From Torreya grandis (lineage: Eukaryota; Streptophyta; Pinopsida; Cupressales; Taxaceae): a DNA stretch of 64,000 nt. A program made the position numbers and the translations under genes. Positions 35,091-43,749 of the stretch are shown piece after piece (the stretch's first letter is position 1; every line of letters begins with the position of its first letter). The stretch spans positions 2,844,001 through 2,908,000 of the forward strand of contig JARHVA010001473.1 of assembly GCA_037957365.1 (NCBI GenBank), written 5' to 3'. The notes beneath the pieces were generated by a model. The model worked only from the letters and a program-made list of their open reading frames with translations, searched no databases and was not told the DNA's origin.

Positions 35091-35660
35091 GTGCATGCAC
35101 TAGCAGGTGTCACCACTCCCCAAACCATGAAGGTCAAAGGGTGCTTCAAAAATATCCCTCTCACAATCCTCATTGACTCAGGCAGTACTCATAATTTCAT
35201 CGATCCTCGCATTGCTAAGGTGGCATACAACTTTGTATACCCTTGTTCTATCTTTGAAGTCATGATTGCTAATGGGGGCACATTGCCATGTAAAGGGAAG
35301 TGCCAAAATGTGCGTATTTCAATGGGCGATTATAATCTTTTCTCTGATATGTTTGCCCTACCTTTAGGAGGGTGTGATGTGGTTTTAGGGGCACAGTGGC
35401 TTTGCACATTAAGACCTATTTTATGGGACTTCTCTGAGCTTTGGATGCAGTTCATAGATAATGGTCAAAAGCACACCTTAAAAGGGTTATTGCCAAGATC
35501 TACTAGCATCATCAGTTCTCATCGCATGGAAAAAATTTTAAAGAAAGGCTCACATGGGGTCATTACACAGCTGCATTCCATTCAACTCCAGCCCCCCACT
35601 GCTACTAACCACCCTACAAATTTACAATCCATACTCGACAAGCATGCAACCATTTTTTAG
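35091..35660 (+). pseudogene. Element A aspartic protease, in frame with gag
   Basis: The active-site motif DSGSTHNF is intact at 35175-35198, followed by LPLGGCDVVLGAQWL (about 35359-35403), the usual C-terminal retropepsin signature. The stretch is open for 189 codons, the longest in this element's front half. A one-base shift in a T6 run near 35652-35657 separates it from RT. The protease would cut the polyprotein during particle maturation. Confidence 0.9.
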
Positions 35661-36966
35661 AACCAGTAGGTTTGCCCCCTTCACACCCTGAAGATCACTG
35701 CATTCCCCTCCTTCCAGGAAGCATCCCACCCAACATCTGGCCATACCATTACCCCCATCTGCAAAAGACTAAACTTGAGAACTTAGTCCAGGAACTCCTC
35801 AAGTTTGGATTTATTCACCCCAACACCAGCCCATATTCCTCCCCAGTGCTTCTTGTCCACAAAAAAGATGGGTCGTGGCGCCTTTGCATTGACTTCTGAG
35901 CCCTTAACCACCTCACTATCACGGATAAATTCCCAATTCTTGTCATTGATGAGCTTTTTGATGAGCTCCATGGGGCCAAATTCTTCTCCAAGTTGGATTT
36001 GCATTCTGGCTATCATCAAATCTGAGTGCATCCTGATGACATTCCCAAGACAACCTTCCATACGCATGAAGGTCACTATGAGTTCCTTGTCATGCCATTT
36101 GGCCTTACAAATGCCCCTTCCACTTTTCAAGCACTCATGAATAAAATCTTTTAGCCTTTTCTCCGTCAATTTATTTTAGTTTTCTTTGATGACATTTTGA
36201 TGTACAGCCGCACATGGGCTGAGCATCTACAACATATTGACAGGGCATTACAACTGTTAGCAGAAAATCAATTATGTGCCAAGCAATCTAAGTGTTCATT
36301 CGGTCAAGAGGAAATTGACTATCTGGGGCACATTGTTTCAGCCAATGGGGTTCGTGTGGACCCAAAAAAAATCAGTACTATGCAGAATTGACCTCGACCA
36401 ACCACCCTCAAGAGCCTTCATGGTTTCTTAGGCCTGACAGGATACTATCACAAGTTCGTCAAAGATTATGGAAAGATCATGGCTCCTTTGACTTATTGAA
36501 GAAGGATGCTTTCACCTGGGGTGCAACATTTGATCAGGCATTCCTCAAACTCAAACAGGCTATGTGTAGCACACCAGTTTTGGCACTGCCAGACTTCACC
36601 AAAACTTTCACCATTGAAAGTGATGTCAGTGGCATCGACTTAGGTGTTGTTGTTCTCCAAGAGGGCTGACCAATTGCCTTCACTAGCAAAGCCCCTTCTG
36701 GCCGCAATTTAGCTTTGTCTATATATGAAAAGGAAATGATGGCAATTTTACATGTAGTACAAAAATGGAGACCCTACTTACTGGAAAATCATTTTTGCAT
36801 CAAAACTGATCATCAGAGTTTGAAATATTTCTTGGAACAATGGGTCTCATCCCCAACTCAGCAGAAGTGGGTCAGCAAACTCATGGGTTATGATTATGAA
36901 ATCACCTATAAGAAGGGAAAAGACAATGTTATGGCTGATGCTCTCTCAAAAACCTTCGAGGACTAG
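35661..36966 (+). pseudogene. Element A reverse transcriptase and RNase H, broken
   Basis: RT motifs in order: HKKDGSWRLCIDF (about 35862), [13 protein letters not shown] (about 35985), [13 protein letters not shown] (about 36091) and FFDDILMYS (from 36182; FFDD in place of YVDD/YLDD). Stops occur at 35897 (TGA), 36023 (TGA), 36152 (TAG) and 36389 (TGA), and a frameshift near 36488-36494. RNase H follows in the next frame: a DVSG motif where DAS is usual (about 36622), YEKEMMAIL (about 36724), TDHQSLKYF (about 36808) and NVMADALSK (about 36926), with a TGA at 36667. Several stops sit where relatives have Arg (CGA to TGA). Confidence 0.9.
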
Positions 36967-37908
36967 CCTTCCCTCTTTGCCATCTCCATGCCCATTCTGA
37001 ACTGGTTGGAATCTGTCCAACAAGGGTATGCAAATGATCCCTCCTTATGCCACCTCATTCATCAATTGGCCACCAACCCCTCTATAGTACCGCATTATTT
37101 ATGGGACGGTGCTTCTCTGTGATACAAGGGTTGCCTAGTGCTTTTCCAAAGTATAGACCTACATCAGGCCATCTTCTATGAAATCCATGCTTCCCCCTCA
37201 GTAGGGCACTCAGGATTTCTCAAAACCTATGAGCGGGCATGTCGACACTTCTTTTGGAAAGGCATGAAAGCTGAAATTAAACAAATGGTGGCCGAATGTG
37301 ATACCTGCCAATGAAACAAAGGTGAAACCACATTGACTCCCGATTTGCTTGAGCCTTTGCCCATTCCTACTAGGATCTGGAAAGATATTTCCATGGATTT
37401 CATTGAGGGCCTCCCTAAATTTGGGGGAAAGATAGTGATCCTAGTCATAGTCGATCGTCTCTCCAAATATAGTCATTTTTGTGCACTCAGCCACCCATAC
37501 ACAGCCTCCACAATCACACAGGTTTTCTTGGATCAGATCTTCCATCTTCATGGCATTCCTTCTTCAATTGTCTCAGATCGTGATGCCACTTTCACCAGCC
37601 ATTTTTGGACAGAATTATTTTGTCGCATAGGCACACAGTTGAGAATGAGCTCTGGGTACCACCCACAAACAGATGGCCAGATAGAAATAGTCAACAAATG
37701 CTTGGAGACCTTTCTTCATTGCTTTGATTCAGAACAACAACATCAATGGGCCAAGTGGCTTCCCCTCGCTGAATGGTGGTACAATACCTCATACCACACT
37801 TCCACCAAAATCACTCCCTATGAAGCCGTTTTTGGTCAAGCACCGCCACCACTTCTTCCATATAATCTTGGTAGCTCACCAGTTCAGGTGGTTGACACTA
37901 CTCTATGA
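36967..37908 (+). pseudogene. Element A integrase, broken
   Basis: It is in the RNase H frame. The HHCC zinc region runs from about 37184 (HASPSVGH) to a CDTCQ motif before the TGA at 37312. Another TGA is at 37120. The catalytic core has the DDE triad: Asp codon at 37396 (SMDF), Asp at 37576 (SDRD) and Glu at 37684 (GQIE). The 37333-37908 core is open for 191 codons, so the triad is intact though the protein is not. Integrase would join element DNA to the chromosome. Confidence 0.9.
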
Positions 37909-38425
37909 AACTGGGATAAGATTCTTTGCACCTTGTGGGATAATCTCCACATGGCACAGAACTGAATGAAGTAGCAGGCTGATCAACACCGCTCTAAGCG
38001 TACCTTTCAACCTGGATATGGTCTTTCTTCGTCTGCAGCCATACAAGCAATCATCACTCAAACTAAAAGGATGCCAAAAGCTTGCTCCAAAGTTTTATGG
38101 GCCATATAAGGTTCTCCAGAATATTGGGTCAGTTACTTACAAGTTAGAGCTTCCACCTTCCTCCCAAGTTCATCTCGTCTTTCATGTCTCCTGTTTGAAG
38201 CAAGTTCTTAGATCCAACATCCGAGTGCAGATAGTTTTACCAGCACTTGATAATGAAAGCTCCATCCTTCTCAAGCGGGAAGCATTCTTGGACAGGCGCA
38301 CCCGCCAACTTCGATCCCGCTCCATCACAGAGGTCTTAATCCAATGGCACGGCATGCAACCAAAAGATGCAACATGGGAACCACTCTTCCAGATTCAACA
38401 ACAATTCCCACATTTGAAGCTTTGA
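37909..38425 (+). pseudogene. Element A integrase C-terminus with chromodomain
   Basis: Stops follow 37908. A one-base loss near 38012-38014 moves the frame, which is then open to 38425. It has a GPF/Y-like module (KFYGPYKVLQNIG, about 38084) and an HLVFHVSCLK motif (about 38171). The C-terminal chromodomain (about 38288-38420) has VLIQWHG and ATWEP motifs, the aromatic/Trp positions typical of chromoviral chromodomains. These domains can steer insertion toward particular chromatin. Confidence 0.85.
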
Positions 38426-38441
38426 GGGCAAAGTTTTTTCT

Positions 38442-38454
38442 AAGGGGGAGGGGA
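38442..38454 (+). promoter_or_regulatory. Element A polypurine tract
   Basis: AAGGGGGAGGGGA lies directly before the 3' LTR start TGTTAGG, as required for plus-strand DNA priming. Confidence 0.9.
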
Positions 38455-38799
38455 TGTTAGGAACCCATGCCTTACCCTTCTCTTTGCAGTATTAGTATAA
38501 TAATTGTTATGGACACATATGCTTTGTAAGTCGTCCCTTAGAGCATATTTGAATTATCCCACATACAAGGGAAGTAGAAGTTGTTAGAATAGAGTTAGTA
38601 TATAAGTAAGTGTTGAGGGCCAATGAAGGCATCCATGAATTTATTGTATTGAGCTTGCTCAAAGGAGGTTGCCCCCTCGAAGTGACCTGTGATCAATATA
38701 AGCTTTTTGTGTTTCTGTTATTTGTAAGAGTTATTTTATTTTCGCATATTTCAATTAAATCTATTGTAGGAGGTAATTTGCTACAGGAGGTTCTTCTCA
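38455..38799 (+). repeat. Element A, 3' LTR (345 bp)
   Basis: It starts TGTTAGGAA and ends CTTCTCA. It has the same length as the 5' LTR with no indels by eye; about 26 substitutions, mostly transitions. Confidence 0.95.
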
Positions 38800-38804
38800 T
38801 TTGG

Positions 38805-39626
38805 GATCGGCCCAATCCATGTAATTTAAAATAATTGAGAAGTTTTGTCTAGCTCACAAAATTTTCTCGCAAGCTCATCCATAGTTCTTGCACATATCAT
38901 GGCCCCTCAATTAGATAATGTACACCAAACCAAGTTTGACTAGACTCATGTGTATCAATGTGTATTGAGGTTCTCAAGCATTGCCTCTATGCAATGCTTA
39001 TTCTCACAATGCCAAACATTTCACACTCATTCAGATTTCATAACTTGATGCATCTGACTATGCGCTCACTATAATACTCATGCAACATGGACATTTGGTT
39101 GCCCATCAATCTGAGATGTTCATCAATATGGTTTAAAGGTACAATTCACCTATGAAATAAAGTTGAATAATATTTTGCAATTAGTTAAGAAATGATGCCA
39201 CTACATCTTGGAAAAGGAGACAATTATTCATTTTGATTAGAAACCACTTAAATTTTTGCATATAAAAAGCAATCCAAAGAATATGCACCACATGAAGTGG
39301 ATGACATGCCTACAACAATTCCATCTTGTGATCAAGCAGAAAAAAAGGGAAGGATAATAATGACATAGATTGGCTTAGTTGCCCATGGGTTCACACATTC
39401 ATAAAAGTTTTGCACATGCATAGTCACAACTTTGCAGAGTGTCTATCCATCTACTCAACTAACAAGAACTTCAAAAATTCCAACACTAACCTCACATAAG
39501 ATAAACAAGTTCAAGAGTTATACTTGTTCGACCAGCTTCTCTGCAAGTTCAGGCCTCTTTGTGTTAAATTTCAAACGTAAGATAAAACACACGAGCTGTA
39601 AACATATTTTACCAAGAGAGCCTTAA
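38805..39626 (+). pseudogene. Element D, right fragment: end of RT, RNase H, start of integrase
   Basis: It resumes the D pol reading in phase after A (RPNPCNLK at 38808). RNase H traces follow: DASDYAL near 39050, GHLVAHQSEMF near 39090, a CHYILEKETIIHFD segment near 39195, and QQFHLVIKQKK near 39315. The stretch to about 39570 matches the linker and N-terminal integrase region of the same family (QVQELYLFDQLL near 39507). There are many stops. I see no integrase core, so D is truncated or ends here. Confidence 0.7.
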
Positions 39627-39849
39627 AAGCACCTTTTATTTTCAGCGTGTGCGTTAAAATTTGAATAAAAAGAGTAAAAGCCATTAAAATGGTAGCCACC
39701 CACTACAAAATAAAACAAGACAGAATGTGAGCTGGCCGTATAAATATGAACAATTGTGGCAAGAGTGCAGAGTGCAGCCGTGAGAAAGACTCTGCAGTCG
39801 CACTGTACTTAACTGTGGACACCTTTGGTATTAGGAAATAATGGTTTAG

Positions 39850-40480
39850 CTTTCATTTCTTGAACTTGCCCATAATAATTTATATAGGACAGTGGACCAC
39901 AGTAATAGCACAAGCACAAATTAATGGACTACTATAAATTTTGCAGTTCACTTTCCAAACATCTCTTTATCTGATACCAAAAAAAGAGGTTAAATAGGTA
40001 TGCATAGAAATAACATAGGTTTCTAGAAGTGAAACGTTGCATTGCCAGAACTTACCCATCTGTTCTGTAGATTCATCACTTTCGCCCACATGCCACTAAA
40101 GCTCAGTTTATGACGTGACTTTAATGTCACCATTCAGTTCAATTCAATGAAAATTCTAGAACTTATCGTTTAGCTTGCATTCCCAGAACTCACCCATCAT
40201 AATTTATATAGGACGGTGGACCACAATAATATCCCCACAAGTACAAATTAATAGGTTGTTATTGTTATAAATTATTACGGATCGCTTTCCAAACATCTCT
40301 TTGTCGGATATAGAAAGATGATGTTGAATGTGATCGCTTTTCAACATATCTTGTGTTAAAGGATGTATGGGTATAAGAATTTATTATCAGTTTTAAAATA
40401 TCTTCTTTTTTAATAGAAGAAAAATGATGTTGAATGTGAGGGCTTTTCAACAATGTGAGGGCTTTTCAACAATCTAATGT
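39850..40480. repeat. Diverged tandem duplication, ~325-bp period
   Basis: CATAATAATTTATATAGGAC, GTGGACCACA, ACAAATTAATGG and a TTTCCAAACATCTCTTT block occur from about 39870 and again from about 40195, in the same order. No gene was seen in 39627-40260. Confidence 0.65.
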
Positions 40481-40844
40481 TAAGAGATATAAAATTTATT
40501 ATAGATCGCTTTCCAAACATTTATTTGTGTCATACAAAAAAATAATATTGAATGTGATTACTTTCTAATATATTTTATGTTAAGAGATATAAGAGTATAA
40601 AGATTTATTATAGATCGTTTTTCAAATATCTCTTCCTTTAATAAAAAAAGATGACATTAAATATGATTGCTTTCTAATATACTTAATAATAAAAAATATA
40701 AAATTTATTGCAAACCACTTTTCAAATTTCTCCTTATAATATTGAATATAATTACTTTATTAAGAGGTATAAGGGTTTATTACATATTGTTTTCCAAACA
40801 TCTCTTTGTATAATATAAATATAAAAAGACTACGTTCGCTTTCC

Positions 40845-40849
40845 ACATA
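40845..40849 (+). repeat. Target-site duplication of the TRIM, left (ACATA)
   Basis: ACATA directly precedes the left LTR and is repeated at 41172-41176 directly after the right LTR. Five bases is the normal LTR-retrotransposon duplication. Confidence 0.95.
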
Positions 40850-40883
40850 TGTTGGTGTTAAGCCACACTCAGACCGAAGATGG

Positions 40884-40904
40884 ACTGGTCCAAGAGGGAC
40901 CAGT
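40884..40904 (+). promoter_or_regulatory. Leader hairpin overlapping the tRNA-like 5' strand
   Basis: ACTGGTCC (40884-40891) pairs perfectly with GGACCAGT (40897-40904) around a 5-nt loop. The right half is the 5' acceptor strand of the tRNA-like module, so this hairpin and the cloverleaf exclude each other. In the right LTR the C of ACTGG is T, giving a G-U pair. Confidence 0.75.
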
Positions 40905-40968
40905 AGCTCAGTGGTAGAGCACTCCAGCAGCGTATGGAAGGTCCTAGGTTCGAGTCCTAGCTGGTCCA
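40897..40968 (+). ncRNA. tRNA-like sequence in the left LTR
   Basis: The 72 nt fold as a tRNA: 7-bp acceptor GGACCAG/CTGGTCC, D stem GCTC/GAGC, a perfect T arm CTAGG-TTCGAGT-CCTAG, 4-nt variable loop and A as discriminator. The anticodon arm is irregular: four pairs (CTCCA/TGGAA with one mismatch) and an 8-nt loop GCAGCGTA without T at position 33, so no anticodon can be assigned. The A box (TAGCTCAGTGG, 40904-40914) and B box (GGTTCGAGTCC, 40947-40957, perfect) are pol III promoter elements. It is more likely a promoter or RNA-structure module than a decoding tRNA. Confidence 0.8.
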
Positions 40969-40978
40969 TGTCTCAACA

Positions 40979-40996
40979 TGGTATCAGACCCAGGTC
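40979..40996 (+). promoter_or_regulatory. TRIM primer-binding site
   Basis: TGGTATCAGACC follows the LTR with no gap and matches the initiator-Met site TGGTATCAGAGC in 11 of 12 bases. Confidence 0.85.
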
Positions 40997-41024
40997 CAGG
41001 CTAGGAGCCCCAAGCACACGAGAG

Positions 41025-41061
41025 GTGTGGCTTAAGGGGGGGTGTTGGTGTTAAGCCACAC
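41025..41061 (+). repeat. 11-bp inverted repeat around the TRIM polypurine tract and right LTR start
   Basis: GTGTGGCTTAA (41025-41035) is the exact reverse complement of TTAAGCCACAC (41051-41061), the latter inside the LTR. The polypurine tract and the LTR 5' end lie in the 15-nt loop. Confidence 0.85.
41034..41042 (+). promoter_or_regulatory. TRIM polypurine tract
   Basis: AAGGGGGGG lies directly before the right LTR start TGTTGG. Confidence 0.9.
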
Positions 41062-41171
41062 TCGGACCGAAGATGGATTGGTCCAAGAGGGACCAGTAGC
41101 TCAGTGGTAGAGCACTCTAGCAGCGTATGGAAGGTCCTAGGTTCGAGTTCTAGCTGGTCCATGTCTCAACA
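41043..41171 (+). repeat. TRIM, right LTR (129 bp) with second tRNA-like copy
   Basis: It has the same length as the left LTR. The tRNA-like module spans 41090-41161. Three of the four differences from the left LTR are C to T in predicted stems and leave G-U pairs; the fourth (A to G) is outside. The B box here reads GGTTCGAGTTC, one base off consensus. Confidence 0.95.
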
Positions 41172-41214
41172 ACATATTCCGTGTTGAGGAATGTAAGGAT
41201 TTGAAAAAATGATG

Positions 41215-41805
41215 TTTCTATGATATGACTTGAGGGTAGGGTACGTTTGCACCGGAGAGGAGGATAGAGGTACTTGGAGAGGAAAGATGAAGTTGAGAAT
41301 AAAAATAAATAAACTTTGAATTTTGCATCGTTTTCACTATTGTTTTTTATGGAGTGCTCATGCCTTGGGAATCCCTATAGGGGCTTGTGTCGCGTGGAAG
41401 GATTGCAAAAAGAAACTACTCAATGTAGAAGAAAGATGTTACTCGACAATACAAGGAAATAATAATTGTATATATATTTATTTTATTTTTATTAAATTTA
41501 TTATATTTTTATTATGATTATGGCAGCGATTTTTTTGTGAATTTATTTATTTTAGTTTATGTGTGTAATTATTATATTTGTTAAGATAAACGTTCTTATT
41601 GATATTTCAATTTATAGAGTTGGATTTCACATTGTTGGGAAAGGATTTTAAGTTTAGATATTTTGAATAATTTATTATATATATTTTTATACAATTTCTT
41701 TTGATAAGTTTATGTGTTATTAGTTTCGAAGAGGTATGTTAAAGGAATCAATTTACTTTAACTTCTTATTAAACTCATCTTTCTCTATCAATCATAAATC
41801 ATTAT
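41215..41805 (+). repeat. Repeat U, copy III, left part
   Basis: It aligns with 14463-14960: GGTAGGGTACGTTTGCACCGGAGAGGAGG, ACTTTGAATTTTGCATC, GAAGAAAGATGTTACT and TAGAGTTGGATTTCACATTGTTGG. It is interrupted near 41820 and resumes near 46067. Confidence 0.6.
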
Positions 41806-42142
41806 TTTTTGTGCATTGAAAAATTTGGAAGTTTTTAATAATCAACGTGTGCATTTCTTAACAAAAAATGTGAAAAAGAGTATTTATCTATATTTTCATT
41901 GGTTAAAATTGTTTGCATGTTATTAAGGGAGAGAGTGTTGACGTCATACCTAGTACATTGAAATAAATGCAATCATATTATTAATGCACAATACTTGCCG
42001 GATTTGCTAAGAATGAGAATAAATGCATGTGAATATGGGCCAAAACTTAAGCAGGGGAAGTTTATTTTATTAATTTTATCTGTTCCATCCTTGACTAAGT
42101 GTGTAGCATGCAGTTATGCATGAAATCGATTCCTTAGGGTAG

Positions 42143-42510
42143 GGCAATAGAGTGGTAGAACCCACAGATAGCTCTGGAGATGAAGGAATAGGGATTTCTA
42201 TATCAGATGCAATCAATTTGGGATTGGGTGATTTCATATTCTATAGTGTATTGGTGGGAGGGAAGTGATGTATGATTAGATGACCGTGTATGCATTATAT
42301 CTTGCTATTATAGCAGGGCTTAGTGTGACTCTGATTTTATTGACATTTTTCCAAAAGGCCTTGTTGGCTCTCCCTATGTCAATATTAGTGGGTGTAGTTT
42401 TTTACTTATTAACTTGCCTTTTAATGGAGGCTTTTGTGGTTCAGATTTCAGTACACCTATTGCTTTTTCAATACCACATGGGAGTAAATATTCACTTACA
42501 GGGCACATGA
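42143..42510 (+). pseudogene. Presenilin C-terminal fragment, pseudogene
   Basis: The plus strand encodes the last ~115 residues of a plant presenilin, the catalytic subunit of the gamma-secretase-type intramembrane aspartyl protease. First frame: an acidic loop with DEGIGISIS, then the GxGD active-site motif GLGDF (42221-42235) and FYSVLVG. A one-base loss near 42258-42262 shifts the frame. Second frame (TAG, then ATG at 42280 to 42510): MTVYALYLAIIAGL, two further hydrophobic segments, and ALLALP where the conserved PAL motif (ALPALP) is expected (42358-42375), so PAL is lost. The N-terminal transmembrane part is absent. It is not a working gene. Confidence 0.85.
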
Positions 42511-43745
42511 CCCCATAATAAGTCACAAGACACAGACCAACTACCCATCATACACAGGGAGGTGGATTTTTCATGTTGTATTTCTTTTTTTGTTTCTATT
42601 GAATTCCATATTTATTGTTTGCTTTTTGAAGAATGTTGTCATCATATAATCTGGGTTTGTATTTGAAGTTCACTACAAGAAGAAATGTTTGGATTGCATA
42701 TAAACAACTATTTTACTCTTTTAGGGAATCTTAATTTTCTATGTTAAACACTTTTTAGAACAAGCATTCAAAAGGGAAATTTAGGATGTTTTTATGCAGA
42801 GTTCATGGCTTTTTGTTTTGCATTGAATAAAAGATTAATCGATTACGCCCACATTTTTTTGGATGAAATTGGAGAGTAACACAAGCGTCATTGCCAAAGT
42901 GCCGGTAATCTTAGTTGAAACACATGTCGCAAACAAAATTATCATGCCATTGACTGTAAAATAAATGTTTACGTATTATTTTAGGCCAAAATGTACCCAT
43001 ATGCTCTCTATGCTTGAATTGGCAAGGTTGTGGAAATTTAGAAAAAAAATCCCTCGTTTCAATAAAATTTCATATTTGTGCTACATTTGGCTCACTTTTA
43101 CATTGTCTATCATTTGCATTTCATTTAGGATGCATCTGGGTTCAATAATCTCATTTCACATTAATTTCACATGCATTTGGCAATCCCCTTACTGAAAAGC
43201 TTACAAAAACAAAGCAAGCCAATAAAGAAACTTTTAGCTGGAGCGTCCATGGCTTTCGCATGGTACGTGCAACATTTTATTCAAAATCAAAGGAGATAAA
43301 TAAAATCTTAATAACTCATATTCATAGCCTAACAATCTTTTTGCCTTTTGATTTGTAATTTAGTTTTGCTCCTTACACATTTATTTCTCATACTGAAGAT
43401 GAGAGAAAAATATGAGGGTTTCGAGTGTTTGAAGGCTTCTGAGGGTTTGGTAGTGATAAAAATAGTGGTTAAAATGATGCTATTTTATTTTAGGGGGGTT
43501 CGAAGGTAGGGCAAGAGGCGGGGGTTAGATTGACTTGTAGATCCATGTTTTTATTGCAACATGGGAGGCAGAAGAGGGGCTAGTGGTGGTTGAGAAGGTA
43601 GTCATGAAAGCATTATAAAAATTATTGGGGGTTTCCCCTTTTGTTGTTTGGCCATGGCTTCCAATATCAAGTTTTTGGTGCTTCATCTTTTGTGAGACCA
43701 ATTTCGTCAGAATACAAGGTTAGTGATTTTATTCATTCATAATAA
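42511..43745. other. No gene recognised downstream of the presenilin fragment
   Basis: The first few hundred bases may be former presenilin 3' sequence. AATAAA occurs near 42825. Positions 43480-43620 are relatively G-rich. Short ORFs here are not convincing. Confidence 0.4.
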
Positions 43746-43749
43746 TGTC

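Larger units (their letters stand above)
33150..38799 (+). mobile_element. Element A: complete but mutated Ty3/gypsy chromovirus, 5650 bp
   Basis: Two 345-bp LTRs, a Met-type primer site, gag, protease, RT, RNase H, integrase, C-terminal chromodomain and polypurine tract occur in that order, on the plus strand. The integrase-after-RNase-H order and chromodomain define a chromovirus. The short LTRs and 5.6-kb length suit the Reina-type branch (inference). LTRs differ at about 26 of 345 sites by eye, 23 of them transitions. The coding region has many stops and at least three frameshifts, so it is not autonomous. It is inserted in the RT of element D. Confidence 0.95.
40850..40978 (+). repeat. 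TRIM, left LTR (129 bp)
   Basis: It begins TGTTGGTGTTAAG and ends TCTCAACA, with a short inverted TGTTG/CAACA at its ends. It contains no TATA box that I can see and no run of four T. Its only promoter-like parts are the A and B boxes of the tRNA-like module. Confidence 0.95.
40850..41171 (+). mobile_element. Complete 322-bp TRIM retrotransposon with a tRNA-like sequence in each LTR
   Basis: Two 129-bp LTRs (TGTTG…CAACA) flank 64 bp of internal DNA. A Met-type primer site sits at the left junction and a G7 polypurine tract at the right, with a perfect 5-bp TSD. It has no coding capacity, so it must borrow proteins from autonomous elements. The LTRs differ at four sites, all transitions (about 3%), so it is the youngest LTR element here. 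Each LTR contains a 72-nt tRNA-like module with A and B boxes. Cassandra TRIMs carry 5S rRNA in the LTR in a comparable way; I do not recall a named plant TRIM family with a tRNA module, and cannot search. Confidence 0.95.
40262..41220. repeat. Degenerate ~105-120-bp tandem repeats (host of the TRIM)
   Basis: A unit close to ATCGCTTTCCAAACATCTCTT, followed by GATGTTGAATGTGAT, CTTTYYAAYATAT and GTTAAGRGATATAAG, recurs about five or six times between 40262 and 40850. The unit interrupted at 40850 resumes at 41172 (ACATATTCCGTGTTGAGG). No coding potential. Confidence 0.65.

Noticed and set aside
40897..40968. Functional nuclear tRNA gene
   Set aside because: The anticodon loop has 8 nt and no T33, and the sequence lies inside an LTR repeated exactly 193 bp later. 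Annotated as tRNA-like instead.
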